Assembly: GCF_023283825.1 (NCBI RefSeq)
Contig: NZ_JAKILD010000009.1
Location: 102,008-166,007, forward strand
DNA: 64,000 bases
Origin: Shewanella olleyana
Lineage (GTDB): Bacteria; Pseudomonadota; Gammaproteobacteria; Enterobacterales; Shewanellaceae
Reading direction: 5' to 3'
The notes under the pieces are model-generated. The model worked only from the letters and a program-made list of their open reading frames with translations, searched no databases and was not told the origin of the DNA. Positions 23,101-31,008 of this stretch are shown piece after piece. The stretch's first letter is position 1. Every line of letters begins with the position of its first letter. The translations under genes and the position numbers were made by a program.

Positions 23101-23942
23101 AACTTGTCATCGTATCAGGACGATCAGGCTCAGGTAAATCCATTGCACTAAGGGTACTCGAAGATTTAGGTTATTATTGTGTTGATAACCTTCCTCTGCC
23201 TCTTATTGGTAGTTTACTTGAACAGCTCAAAGGTAATAACGAGCTTGTCGCCATCAGTGTCGACGTTCGTAATATCGAAGAGCAAGGCAAAGTGCTTCAA
23301 GAGCAAATCGCCTTACTATCTGACGATACGACCATCATTAGTTTATTCCTAAACTCCAATGATCAAGTTTTGCTTAAACGCTACAGTGAAACCCGCCGGT
23401 TACATCCGCTGTCTAAAAATCAAATCTCACTGCAAGAAGCCATTCAGCTTGAAGGTCGATTACTCGAACCAATAGCTAAAATGGTCGATCACTATATCGA
23501 TACCTCTCAATTAACTATTTACGACTTGAGCGATCAAGTTAGACAAATATTAATGGGCAGTGTCGATAAAGAACTAGTGATCCACTTTGAATCTTTTGGC
23601 TTCAAACATGGTATGCCCGCAGAAGCTGACTTCATGTTCGACGTGCGCTTTTTACCAAACCCGCATTGGGAAATGGAATTAAGACCTTTAACAGGGCTTG
23701 ATAAGCCAGTTCAAGACTTTTTAGGCAGACAACCTTTAGTTAATAAGTTCATTTGGCAAATTGAAAACCTATTTGAAACTTGGATGCCTCACCTTGAACG
23801 CAACAACCGCAGCTACTTAACCATCGCTATTGGTTGTACAGGTGGCCAGCATCGTTCAGTGTATATCGCCGATCAACTGACCAAACGCTTCAATAACAGC
23901 AAACATCAAGTCAGTGCCCGTCATAGAGAGCTTGATAAGTGA
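23097..23942 (+). CDS. rapZ: RNase adapter protein RapZ
   Basis: Binds GlmZ sRNA and presents it to RNase E, controlling GlmS level; also a sensor of glucosamine-6-phosphate. 281 residues: N-terminal P-loop [20 protein letters not shown] and YCVDNLP, C-terminal domain with [10 protein letters not shown], and the [17 protein letters not shown] motif. Overlaps both ptsN and ptsO by four bases. Confidence 0.96.
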   Translation: MKLVIVSGRSGSGKSIALRVLEDLGYYCVDNLPLPLIGSLLEQLKGNNELVAISVDVRNIEEQGKVLQEQIALLSDDTTIISLFLNSNDQVLLKRYSETRRLHPLSKNQISLQEAIQLEGRLLEPIAKMVDHYIDTSQLTIYDLSDQVRQILMGSVDKELVIHFESFGFKHGMPAEADFMFDVRFLPNPHWEMELRPLTGLDKPVQDFLGRQPLVNKFIWQIENLFETWMPHLERNNRSYLTIAIGCTGGQHRSVYIADQLTKRFNNSKHQVSARHRELDK

Positions 23943-24223
23943 GCCAGCCTTTGAGCTTTTCTAAAGATATCACCATCAGTAACAAACTTGGTCTTCACGC
24001 CCGCGCAGCGACCAAACTTGCTATTCTAGCCACTGAATTCGAAGCAAGCATTACGCTTATCCAAGGTGAAAAACAGGCAAGCGCTGCCAGCGTTTTAGGT
24101 TTGTTAATGCTAGAAAGCGGTATTGGAAAAGTGATTACCGTAGAAGCACAAGGCCCTGATGCTCAGCAAGCATTAGATGCTGTGTGTAAATTGATCAATG
24201 ATAAGTTTGACGAAGAAAGCTAA
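23939..24223 (+). CDS. ptsO: phosphocarrier protein NPr (HPr-like, PTS-Ntr)
   Basis: HPr paralogue that passes phosphate from EI-Ntr to PtsN. 94 residues; the phosphorylated histidine is in [14 protein letters not shown], and the second family motif is [15 protein letters not shown]. The start is a GTG that overlaps the rapZ TGA (GTGA). Last gene of the cluster; no clear terminator follows. Confidence 0.94.
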   Translation: MSQPLSFSKDITISNKLGLHARAATKLAILATEFEASITLIQGEKQASAASVLGLLMLESGIGKVITVEAQGPDAQQALDAVCKLINDKFDEES

Positions 24224-24550
24224 CTCTTTTTGTTTGTATGCGCCGAGTATAATGATTGAATCTACAGCGGAGTTCCATTTCCACAACCAACAATCACCCG
24301 CTTCCCACGTCCTTTTCTTGTATAAATAAACCCAAATAACATCAACGTTAATGTTTCTAGGTTACACATCCAACTTGTTCTTGCAGTTAATTCTCTTCAA
24401 ATTTGTTTTGTTCGCTATACTCATTAAAGTCTAACAAAAACCAATAAAACGCTTAATTTTTATGCAGTAACTTAGCGAGTAATAGAAACTGCTTCTCCCT
24501 TTCCACCCTGTTAAGTTAATATTGGCAATCGAATTTTTGAGGAGTGGCGA
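24224..24550 (+). other. 327-base spacer before mgtE
   Basis: No gene of convincing length, no rho-independent terminator and no recognisable Mg2+ riboswitch were seen. It must contain the mgtE promoter. A GAGGAG ribosome site sits just before the mgtE ATG. Confidence 0.5.
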
Positions 24551-25912
24551 ATGGGTATCGAAGTAATCGACAGCGAACTTACCGAACAACGCCTAAATCA
24601 GCTGACTCAAGCATTGGGCAGCGGTATGTTTGTCCATGTAAGAAACATGCTACATGATATGGCAGCATCAGATGTCGCCCTCATCCTTGAATCTTCTCCC
24701 CCTAAAACCCGCCAAGTGTTATGGCAGCTCATCGACCAAGAACAAGCCGGTGAAATTTTAGAAGAATTGGGTGAAGAGTTAAAAGATTCACTCATCAGCG
24801 GTATGACTCCTGAAAAAGTCGCTCAAGCAACTTCAGGCATGGACACCGATGACTTAGCTTATATCTTAAGAAGCCTTCCTGATGCGGTATACAAAAAAGT
24901 ACTGCAATCAATGAGTAGCCAAGATCGTCATCGCGTCGAGCAAGCGCTCTCATATCCAGACGACACCGCTGGCAGTATCATGAATACCGATACAGTCACG
25001 CTCAGACCTGACGTTAATATTGATGTGGTACTTCGCTACCTTCGCCAGCGCGGTAATTTGCCTGACACCACAGATACCTTATATGTGGTAGATAAAAACG
25101 ACCATGTACTCGGTGGTGTTCGATTAGCTGACTTGCTGACCTGTAATCCAAGTGAAACCATCCGTACCATCATGGATCCTGAGCTTGAAAGTATCCCCGT
25201 GGATATGCCCGACAATGAAGTAGCACAATTATTCGAACGCCATGACTGGATTTCTGCACCTGTTGTTGATGAAGAGCAAAAGCTGCTAGGACGTATCACC
25301 ATTGATGATGTCGTTGATGTTATTCGTGAAGACGCCGAACACTCCATGATGGGGATGGCAGGTATGGATGATGACGAGGACACCTTCGGCCCAGTCATGA
25401 AAAGTACCGTCAGGCGTTCTCTATGGCTGACCATCAACTTATTTGCAGCTCTTCTTGCTGCATCAGTCAGTAATATGTTTGAGGGCACCTTAGAGCAGTT
25501 TGCAACTATTGCGATTTTAATGACAATTGTACCTAGCATGGGTGGCGTCGCAGGTAACCAAACCTTAGCATTGGTTATTCGTGGTATTGCATTAGGTCAT
25601 ATCGGCCAGAGTAACTCTCGCTGGCTTATCGGCAAGGAATTAGCCATTGGTTTCCTCAATGGTATTATGTGGTCGGTGCTGGTATTTTTTGCGGTATGGT
25701 TATGGAAAGATGACATGGCATTAGGTGGCCTCATTGGCGGCGCTATGCTGATCAACATGACAGTTGCAGGTTTAGCAGGCGCTAGCATTCCACTTATTCT
25801 CAAAAAGCTTAACATCGATCCTGCACTTGCGGGTGGAATGGTGCTGACAACGGTTACCGATGTAATAGGCTTGTTCGCTTTCTTAGGCCTAGCAACTATT
25901 TTCCTTATGTAA
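24551..25912 (+). CDS. mgtE: magnesium transporter MgtE
   Basis: Mg2+-gated Mg2+ channel. 453 residues: N-terminal superhelical MgtE_N domain (about 20-125), tandem CBS domains (about 130-255; SYPDDTAGSIMNTD, RITIDDVVDVI), a plug-helix region, and five C-terminal membrane helices with the pore motif GGVAGNQTLALVIRG and TDVIGLFAFLGLA. Single-gene unit with a strong terminator about 90 bases downstream. Confidence 0.96.
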   Translation: MGIEVIDSELTEQRLNQLTQALGSGMFVHVRNMLHDMAASDVALILESSPPKTRQVLWQLIDQEQAGEILEELGEELKDSLISGMTPEKVAQATSGMDTDDLAYILRSLPDAVYKKVLQSMSSQDRHRVEQALSYPDDTAGSIMNTDTVTLRPDVNIDVVLRYLRQRGNLPDTTDTLYVVDKNDHVLGGVRLADLLTCNPSETIRTIMDPELESIPVDMPDNEVAQLFERHDWISAPVVDEEQKLLGRITIDDVVDVIREDAEHSMMGMAGMDDDEDTFGPVMKSTVRRSLWLTINLFAALLAASVSNMFEGTLEQFATIAILMTIVPSMGGVAGNQTLALVIRGIALGHIGQSNSRWLIGKELAIGFLNGIMWSVLVFFAVWLWKDDMALGGLIGGAMLINMTVAGLAGASIPLILKKLNIDPALAGGMVLTTVTDVIGLFAFLGLATIFLM

Positions 25913-25995
25913 GCTGATTTGTCCTAATGTAATCCTTCATGCGCTTATGTCGCTACCATCAAATAAAAGCGACTTAAACCGCTCTGAAAAACTAA

Positions 25996-26030
25996 AAAAT
26001 CCATGAACCTATCAAAGTTCATGGATTTTT
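25996..26030 (+). terminator. mgtE terminator
   Basis: AAAATCCATGAAC / GTTCATGGATTTT, a perfect 13-bp stem with an 8-base loop and T-run, about 85 bases after the mgtE stop. Probably works in both directions. Confidence 0.9.
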
Positions 26031-26040
26031 TATTTGTAGT

Positions 26041-26157
26041 AAGCATTCGTAATGAATATCTGTAAATAGCAGCTGTAGTTAGCATCTGTAATTAGCACCT
26101 GCAGTTAGCATTTGTAATTAGCACCTGAAATTAGCATTTGTAATTAGCACCTGAAAT
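26041..26157. repeat. 13-bp x 9 tandem minisatellite
   Basis: Nine head-to-tail 13-mers with no gaps: AAGCATTCGTAAT, GAATATCTGTAAA, TAGCAGCTGTAGT, TAGCATCTGTAAT, TAGCACCTGCAGT, TAGCATTTGTAAT, TAGCACCTGAAAT, TAGCATTTGTAAT, TAGCACCTGAAAT. The last four form two exact 26-bp higher-order units, so the array grew recently at its right end. Non-coding. It opens the ~540-base gene-free stretch before the small ORF at 26569. Confidence 0.95.
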
Positions 26158-26440
26158 TAGTCACTTTAAAACAAGCCACTACTTCCTATAAATCATCCAG
26201 CTCAATCAACTGCGACTTGTTTTCATCCGTTTAAGTCCGGTTACAAGTACCTTCAAATTTCTGACACATAGTTAGGATAAAATCATGGCTAAACTCATTG
26301 GTTAATATCTTTTACCAATTTAACTAAGATTTGCACCAAAAAAGAACTATCGCACCATTGTGGATCAACTCCATTTTTTAGAGTTAACACTTTAAAAAAT
26401 TAAGTTATTGTTAATATTGAATAAAATATTTATTTTAAAA

Positions 26441-26458
26441 TTGGCACAAGTATTCCAT
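26441..26458 (+). promoter_or_regulatory. candidate sigma-54 (-24/-12) promoter
   Basis: TTGGCAC-AAGTA-TTCCAT matches the sigma-54 consensus TGGCAC-N5-TTGCW: a perfect -24 block, correct spacing, and one mismatch (C for G) in the -12 GC. A start site about 12 bases on (near 26470) would give a ~100-base leader to the small ORF at 26569. rpoN is encoded in this window. No enhancer-binding-protein site could be named. Confidence 0.45.
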
Positions 26459-26568
26459 ATAGATATATACCACCTTAGGGGTAGATTGATAATTGACCAA
26501 TTTAGAGTAAATAGGACCTGTTTTATAACAGCAGATTAAAAGCAAAGAGTATGATGAAGGAGATAAGC

Positions 26569-26676
26569 ATGAATCATTTAAAAGTCATTTTTGAGCAATG
26601 CCAGTATCAATGGAACTTCTTTAATCACCTCGGCTATAGCTGTTGGGATGTTGATAACAACATCAATAAAAAATAG
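26569..26676 (+). CDS. small ORF, 35 codons, unknown function
   Basis: ATG preceded by AAGGAG at ideal spacing, coding for 35 residues that begin MNHLKVIFEQCQYQWNFF and continue NHLGYSCWDVDNNINKK. Rich in aromatic and Asn residues with two Cys; no signal peptide or membrane helix. No family is recognised. The ribosome site is much stronger than expected by chance in an AT-rich spacer, and a candidate sigma-54 promoter lies about 110 bases upstream. It could be a translated small protein or a leader peptide for the HTH gene 117 bases downstream. Confidence 0.55.
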   Translation: MNHLKVIFEQCQYQWNFFNHLGYSCWDVDNNINKK

Positions 26677-26793
26677 TTCTTAATTACTTGGTTTATTTAA
26701 TAACCTTTAAAGTTGATTTTGATTGTTAGCCGACATAAGCAGCGATTAAAAAGACAAATATTAGCAGTAATAAGCAGAGCAGTAGGTAGCGTT

Positions 26794-27051
26794 ATGACAG
26801 CACTAAACAGAATATATTCAAGCGAACTTAAGCAGCAAGTGATCAAAGAAGTGCAGCAAGATAATCGTTTAATTTCAGATGTTGCTAAACGGTACAGTGT
26901 GTCAGCTAAAACCATTTACCAATGGGTAAGAAAAAAAGAGACCAAGCCTGCATCTAATGTGAACAAAAGTGCCATTACATCAGAAATAGCTCATTTACAA
27001 CGTAAGTTGTCTCAGCTTAACCAGCAACTCGTTGCGATTAATGGTAATTAA
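26794..27051 (+). CDS. orphan transposase-OrfA-like HTH protein
   Basis: 85 residues beginning MTALNRIYSSELKQQVIKEV, with a HTH_Tnp_1-type helix-turn-helix (ISDVAKRYSVSAKTIYQWVR, about 28-48) and a C-terminal leucine-zipper-like coiled coil (EIAHLQRKLSQLNQQLVAI). This is the shape of IS3-family OrfA. No OrfB, no insertion-sequence ends and no frameshift signal follow; instead a structured repeat array begins 40 bases downstream. The frame is open from 26713, but MTALNRIYSS is the natural family start. It could be a relic of an IS or a domesticated DNA-binding protein. Confidence 0.75.
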   Translation: MTALNRIYSSELKQQVIKEVQQDNRLISDVAKRYSVSAKTIYQWVRKKETKPASNVNKSAITSEIAHLQRKLSQLNQQLVAINGN

Positions 27052-27063
27052 AGAATTTAAAAG

Positions 27064-27090
27064 GTGAACTCAATTTACAAATTGGTTCAC
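27064..27090 (+). other. hairpin between the HTH gene and the repeat array
   Basis: GTGAAC-T-CAATTT pairs with AAATTGGTTCAC: a 12-bp stem with one bulge and a 3-base loop, 13 bases after the HTH stop. It lacks a T-run, so it is not a typical terminator. It occupies the place that hairpin B has between array units and may be the leftmost B hairpin. Confidence 0.6.
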
Positions 27091-28040
27091 TAGCGGTTCA
27101 GACAAGATAAGTCGTGTTAACTTTCTACCCCCATCGGAAGTTAAGCAATCAAGAAATTTTTGATATCGGCTTTCTTGTCAATTTTATAATGAAGATTTGA
27201 ATAAGTAAGTTTGTTATTTACCTCAAATCATCATTAGCGGTTCAGGCAAGATAAGTCGCTTTAGCTTTCGGCCCCCATCGGAAGTTAAGCAATCAAGAAA
27301 TTTTTGATATCGGCTTTCTTGTCAATTTTATAATGAAGATTTGAATAAATAAGTTTGTTATTTACCTCAAATCATCATTAGCGGTTCAGGCAAGATAAGT
27401 CGCTTTAGCTTTCGGCCCCCATCGGAAGTTAAGCAATCAAGAAATTTTTGATAGCGTCTTTCTTGTCAATTTTATAGTGAAGATTTGAGCAGTTAAGTAA
27501 GTAGTTTGTCTCAACTCATCATTAGCGGTTCAGGCAAGATAAGTCGCTTTAGCTTTCGTCCCCCAGCGAGAGTTAAGCAGTCAAGTTAGTTATTGATAGC
27601 GATTTTTCTTGTCAATTTTATGGTGAAGGTTTGAACAAGTAGGTGAGTGATTTGTTCAAATTATCATTAGCGGTTCAGGCAAGATAAGTCGTTTTAGCTT
27701 TCGGCCCCCATCGGAAGTTAAGCAGTCAAGATAGTTATTGATAGCGATTTTTCTTGTCAATTTTATAGTGAAGGTTTGAACAAGTAGGTGAGTGATTTGT
27801 TCAAATTATCATTAGCGGTTCAGGCAAGACTAGTCGCTTTAACTTTCGTCCCCCATCGAGAGTTAAGCAGTCAAGTTAGTTATTGATAGCGATTTTTCTT
27901 GTCAATTTTATTGTGACTCATTGGCCACTAAGTTAAGCGAGTTGGTCCGAAAGTCATAAGCAGTTCCGGCAAGATAGGTTGTTTTAAAATTAATTTTCGG
28001 TCCCCAGCGAAACTTAATGAAATCACAACTCTTCTTGTCA
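27091..28040 (+). repeat. seven tandem ~145-bp structured non-coding units (putative RNA array)
   Basis: Units start at 27091, 27235, 27379, 27523, 27668, 27813 and 27958 (periods 144,144,144,145,145,145); the seventh is divergent and ends near 28040. Each begins TAGCGGTTCAGGCAAGATAA. Each folds into hairpin A: an outer stem GGCAAGATAAGTCGCT with AGCGATTTTTCTTGTC, enclosing an inner stem CTTTCGG/TCGGAAG capped by a CCCCCA loop. Hairpin B follows, e.g. TTTGAACAA/TTGTTCAAA at 27630-27660. Sequence changes between copies keep the pairing: inner CTTTCGT/GCGAGAG in unit 4, outer GGTTGT/ACAACT in unit 7. No reading frame spans it. Strand is assigned by the upstream gene only. Confidence 0.85.
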
Positions 28041-28051
28041 ACTTATTAGGC

Positions 28052-28080
28052 TGAACTTAATGGTATAGGCATTAAGTTCA
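28052..28080. other. perfect inverted repeat closing the array
   Basis: TGAACTTAAT / ATTAAGTTCA, a 10-bp perfect stem with a 9-base loop, directly after the last unit. It has no T-run, so termination here would be weak or factor-dependent. From 28081 to 28388 nothing coding is supported; a second hairpin is listed at 28294. Confidence 0.6.
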
Positions 28081-28293
28081 TGCTTAACGTGTTACGACAA
28101 ACTTACTTGACTTCTCATAGGCGAAAAGCGTTTGGGAAGGATAATAAAATATAAGTACAAGTAAGTTTGTCAGTTCATTCTTAATAATTGCTGTTGTTAC
28201 CCCCATAAAACAACTGCGGCTATTTTGAAGTACGTTACAGGGAATAAAAATAATAATATGTAACGATAAAATGTCGGAAGACAATGCAACAAC

Positions 28294-28328
28294 AAAAGCC
28301 CTAATGAAATGGATTCATTAGGGCTTTT
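28294..28328. terminator. terminator-like hairpin between the array and the minus-strand gene
   Basis: AAAAGCCCTAATGA / TCATTAGGGCTTTT, a 14-bp perfect stem with a 7-base loop. It has short T-runs in both directions and could end both the array transcript and the converging gene at 28389. Confidence 0.8.
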
Positions 28329-28388
28329 ACCTTTCTAGATTGGCGTTTGAGATCGTTTTTAAATAACGTTTACAACTGTGACTTATAA

Positions 28389-29099
28389 CTATGGCTTAGC
28401 TTCTAGAGCAAAATACCGCTCTGTAGACCAATCAAAGTAATACTCTTTACCATCCCACTCATAAAGCGTTTGCCCATCGCGTTGTATCACTCGAGCATTT
28501 TCAGGTAACTGAGTCAGTCCTTTAGCATATTGAATACTGGTTGTTGTCCGTTTAGGTGGCTCAACTTGGGTCACAGGCTCAACATAATTAGATCTCGGGG
28601 CTGAATTGTTCATATATTGATTGCGATAGTGGCGATCGTAATAATCGTATCGATATGGATAACGCCAACCATTTCCCCATCTGCTACTTCCCCAACCACC
28701 ATAGCCCCAGCGGTTATGCCAACGATTGTTCCAGCCACTACTCCAACCGATCCCCACACTAGGCCCCCAGTAGTTGTTATAATCTACTCCCCATCTAACT
28801 GATGAACCTGAATGACGGGTATATCGATCGCTTCCATGTCGACCTGACGAATATGAGCCAGAGTGCTGTTGCTTCTCACCTGCAGTTAAATTAGCTATTT
28901 GATGAGTGCTATACACTTCAGCATTAAGGCTCGGGGCATAAACGCCAAGTAGAGTCGTCGCTAGCAAAATCACTGGCAGAGGGTGGCCTAATTGTTGAAG
29001 CTTGCAGCCATTCTCTTCGCGACCAAATGATACGAATAAACTGGAGACATACTCGAAGAGTTGAAGATGAAAAGGATTTCGATGAACTAATGCTTTCAT
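28389..29099 (-). CDS. secreted or envelope Gly/Trp/Tyr/Arg-rich protein, unknown function
   Basis: 236 residues. The ATG at 29099 is chosen because AAGGAG lies just upstream; the frame itself is open to 29126. Residues ~1-37 are an unusual pre-extension, then a hydrophobic segment (LPVILLATTLLGVYAPSLNA) acts as signal peptide or anchor. The middle (about 85-170) is low complexity with repeated WG/RWG/YR motifs (WGYGGWGSSRWGNGWRYPYR). The C-terminus has LPENARVIQRDGQTLYEWDG and EYYFDWSTERYF, reminiscent of small periplasmic proteins with a LP...G...YY pattern. Function not recognised. Confidence 0.75.
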   Translation of the reverse strand: MKALVHRNPFHLQLFEYVSSLFVSFGREENGCKLQQLGHPLPVILLATTLLGVYAPSLNAEVYSTHQIANLTAGEKQQHSGSYSSGRHGSDRYTRHSGSSVRWGVDYNNYWGPSVGIGWSSGWNNRWHNRWGYGGWGSSRWGNGWRYPYRYDYYDRHYRNQYMNNSAPRSNYVEPVTQVEPPKRTTTSIQYAKGLTQLPENARVIQRDGQTLYEWDGKEYYFDWSTERYFALEAKP

Positions 29100-29439
29100 A
29101 GAATCACTCCTTGGTAAAACTATCATTATTTACTTATGGTACTTGCTCATGGCTAATGACTTTTAGTTAATTGCAAATAGCCAAATGCCAATAGTAACGG
29201 GTTGATAGTAATGTGCTAATACTTAATTGCTAATACTTAATTGCTAATACTTACTTGATAATAGTTAGGTGCTTAGACTGTTTAACTAGAGTCAAAAAGC
29301 AAAACTAAAGATACTGATAAACGTCGCTCATTTCAGTTTACCTCAAAATGCTGCTTAACAAATAATCTTGGCTTAACCCAATATTATAAAAATGCTATAG
29401 TGCGCCTCAAAGAGCTTTCAATAAACGAGTGAATAAGCC
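29100..29439. other. 340-base divergent spacer before ubiD
   Basis: Holds the promoters for the minus-strand secreted protein and for ubiD, plus the 14-bp tandem repeat at 29214. No gene is supported. Confidence 0.5.
29214..29269. repeat. 14-bp x 4 tandem repeat
   Basis: TGCTAATACTTAAT twice exactly, then TGCTAATACTTACT and TGATAATAGTTAGG, with a further partial copy. AT-rich, non-coding, upstream of ubiD. Confidence 0.92.
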
Positions 29440-30921
29440 ATGAGTTTTAAGGATTTACGTAGCTTCATCGATCACCTAGAAACCAACGGTGAACTGAAAC
29501 GTATTAGTTATCCTGTTGATCCCAATTTGGAAATGACAGAGATTGCCGATCGTGTATTACGTTCAGGCGGTCCAGCCCTACTTTTCGAAAACCCAACAGA
29601 CAACAGTATGCCTGTGTTAGTCAACCTATTTGGCACCCCAAAACGAGTTGCCATGGCACTAGGTAAAGAAGACCCATTGGCGCTACGTGAAGTCGGTGAA
29701 TTACTTGCTTTCCTTAAAGAGCCTGAGCCTCCAAGCGGCTTTAAAGATGCTATTGCGAAAATCCCTAAATTCAAGCAAGCCTTGAATATGCCACCTAAAA
29801 CCGTGCGTAACCCTCCATGTCAGGAAGTAGTTATTACCGGTGATGATGTTGATTTAACCAAATTACCAGTGCAGCATTGCTGGCCTGGCGATATAGCACC
29901 ATTAGTGACTTGGGGACTCACCATCACTAAAGGTCCTCGCCAAAAACGCCAAAACTTAGGTATTTACCGTCAGCAATTACTGGGTAAAAACAAGCTGATT
30001 ATGCGCTGGCTTGACCATCGCGGCGGCGCATTAGATTTTAAAGATTTTAAAGAAAAGCACCCCGGTGAACGCTACCCCGTTGTTGTGGCACTGGGCGCTG
30101 ATCCTGTCACCATTTTAGGCGCAGTTACCCCTGTACCAGACTCAATGAGTGAATATGCATTTGCGGGTTTACTTCGTGGCGAGCGAACTGAAGTCTGTAA
30201 AGCCTTAAGTTGTGACTTAGAAGTACCCGCCACCAGCGAAATCATTTTAGAGGGTTATATTGACCCAGAAGAAATGGCTGAAGAAGGGCCTTATGGTGAT
30301 CACACTGGTTACTATAATGAAACCGACAAATTCCCAGTCTTTACCGTCACCCATATGACCCAACGTAAAGATGCCATTTATCACAGCACCTACACAGGCC
30401 GTCCACCTGACGAGCCAGCTATGTTGGGTGTTGCACTTAATGAAGTCTTCGTACCCATTTTACGTAAGCAGTACCCTGAGATCATCGACTTCTACTTGCC
30501 GCCAGAAGGCTGTTCGTACCGTATGGCAGTGATTTCAATTCGTAAGCAATATGCAGGTCATGCTAAACGAGTAATGATGGGCGCATGGTCGTTCTTACGC
30601 CAGTTTATGTATACCAAGTTTATTATCATTGTTGACGAGGATGTAAATTGCCGCGACTGGCAAGATGTCATTTGGGCTATCACTACCCGTATGGATCCAA
30701 CCCGTGACACAGTAATGGTAGATAACACCCCTATCGATTACCTTGATTTCGCCTCTCCTATTGCTGGTTTAGGCTCAAAAATGGGTTTAGATGCCACTAA
30801 CAAATGGCCAGGAGAAACCGACAGAGAATGGGGAACGCCAATTGTGATGGACCCCAAAGTGAAAGAAAAGATTGATCATATTTGGGAAGAATTAGGTATT
30901 GACGATGCTCCAACGCTATAA
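29440..30921 (+). CDS. ubiD: 4-hydroxy-3-polyprenylbenzoate decarboxylase UbiD
   Basis: Prenylated-FMN decarboxylase of ubiquinone synthesis. 493 residues, as in E. coli (497), with [12 protein letters not shown] near the N-terminus, the central [19 protein letters not shown] segment, the catalytic Glu region [12 protein letters not shown], and [20 protein letters not shown] at the C-terminus. Followed after 87 bases by fre, a conserved ubiD-fre pairing, so flavin supply and UbiD are probably co-expressed. Confidence 0.97.
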   Translation: MSFKDLRSFIDHLETNGELKRISYPVDPNLEMTEIADRVLRSGGPALLFENPTDNSMPVLVNLFGTPKRVAMALGKEDPLALREVGELLAFLKEPEPPSGFKDAIAKIPKFKQALNMPPKTVRNPPCQEVVITGDDVDLTKLPVQHCWPGDIAPLVTWGLTITKGPRQKRQNLGIYRQQLLGKNKLIMRWLDHRGGALDFKDFKEKHPGERYPVVVALGADPVTILGAVTPVPDSMSEYAFAGLLRGERTEVCKALSCDLEVPATSEIILEGYIDPEEMAEEGPYGDHTGYYNETDKFPVFTVTHMTQRKDAIYHSTYTGRPPDEPAMLGVALNEVFVPILRKQYPEIIDFYLPPEGCSYRMAVISIRKQYAGHAKRVMMGAWSFLRQFMYTKFIIIVDEDVNCRDWQDVIWAITTRMDPTRDTVMVDNTPIDYLDFASPIAGLGSKMGLDATNKWPGETDREWGTPIVMDPKVKEKIDHIWEELGIDDAPTL

Positions 30922-31008
30922 TGGTGATCTATATCACACTAGCTCAACCTAGAGCCTACATATAAAAAGAAAATAACCCTTCTTAGAAAGGGCCACAAAG
31001 GACGTTAG

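Noticed and set aside
24224..24550. Mg2+ riboswitch (M-box or mgtA-type) before mgtE
   Set aside because: No conserved M-box elements or strong multi-helix structure could be recognised.
27091..28040. CRISPR array or integron attC array
   Set aside because: No short identical repeats alternating with unique spacers and no cas genes, so not CRISPR. A GTTAAGC (fits GTTRRRY) recurs in each unit, but no matching RYYYAAC box, cassette ORFs or integrase are present.
28084..28284. 66-codon minus-strand ORF
   Set aside because: No ribosome site, composition of AT-rich spacer, lies across hairpin sequence.
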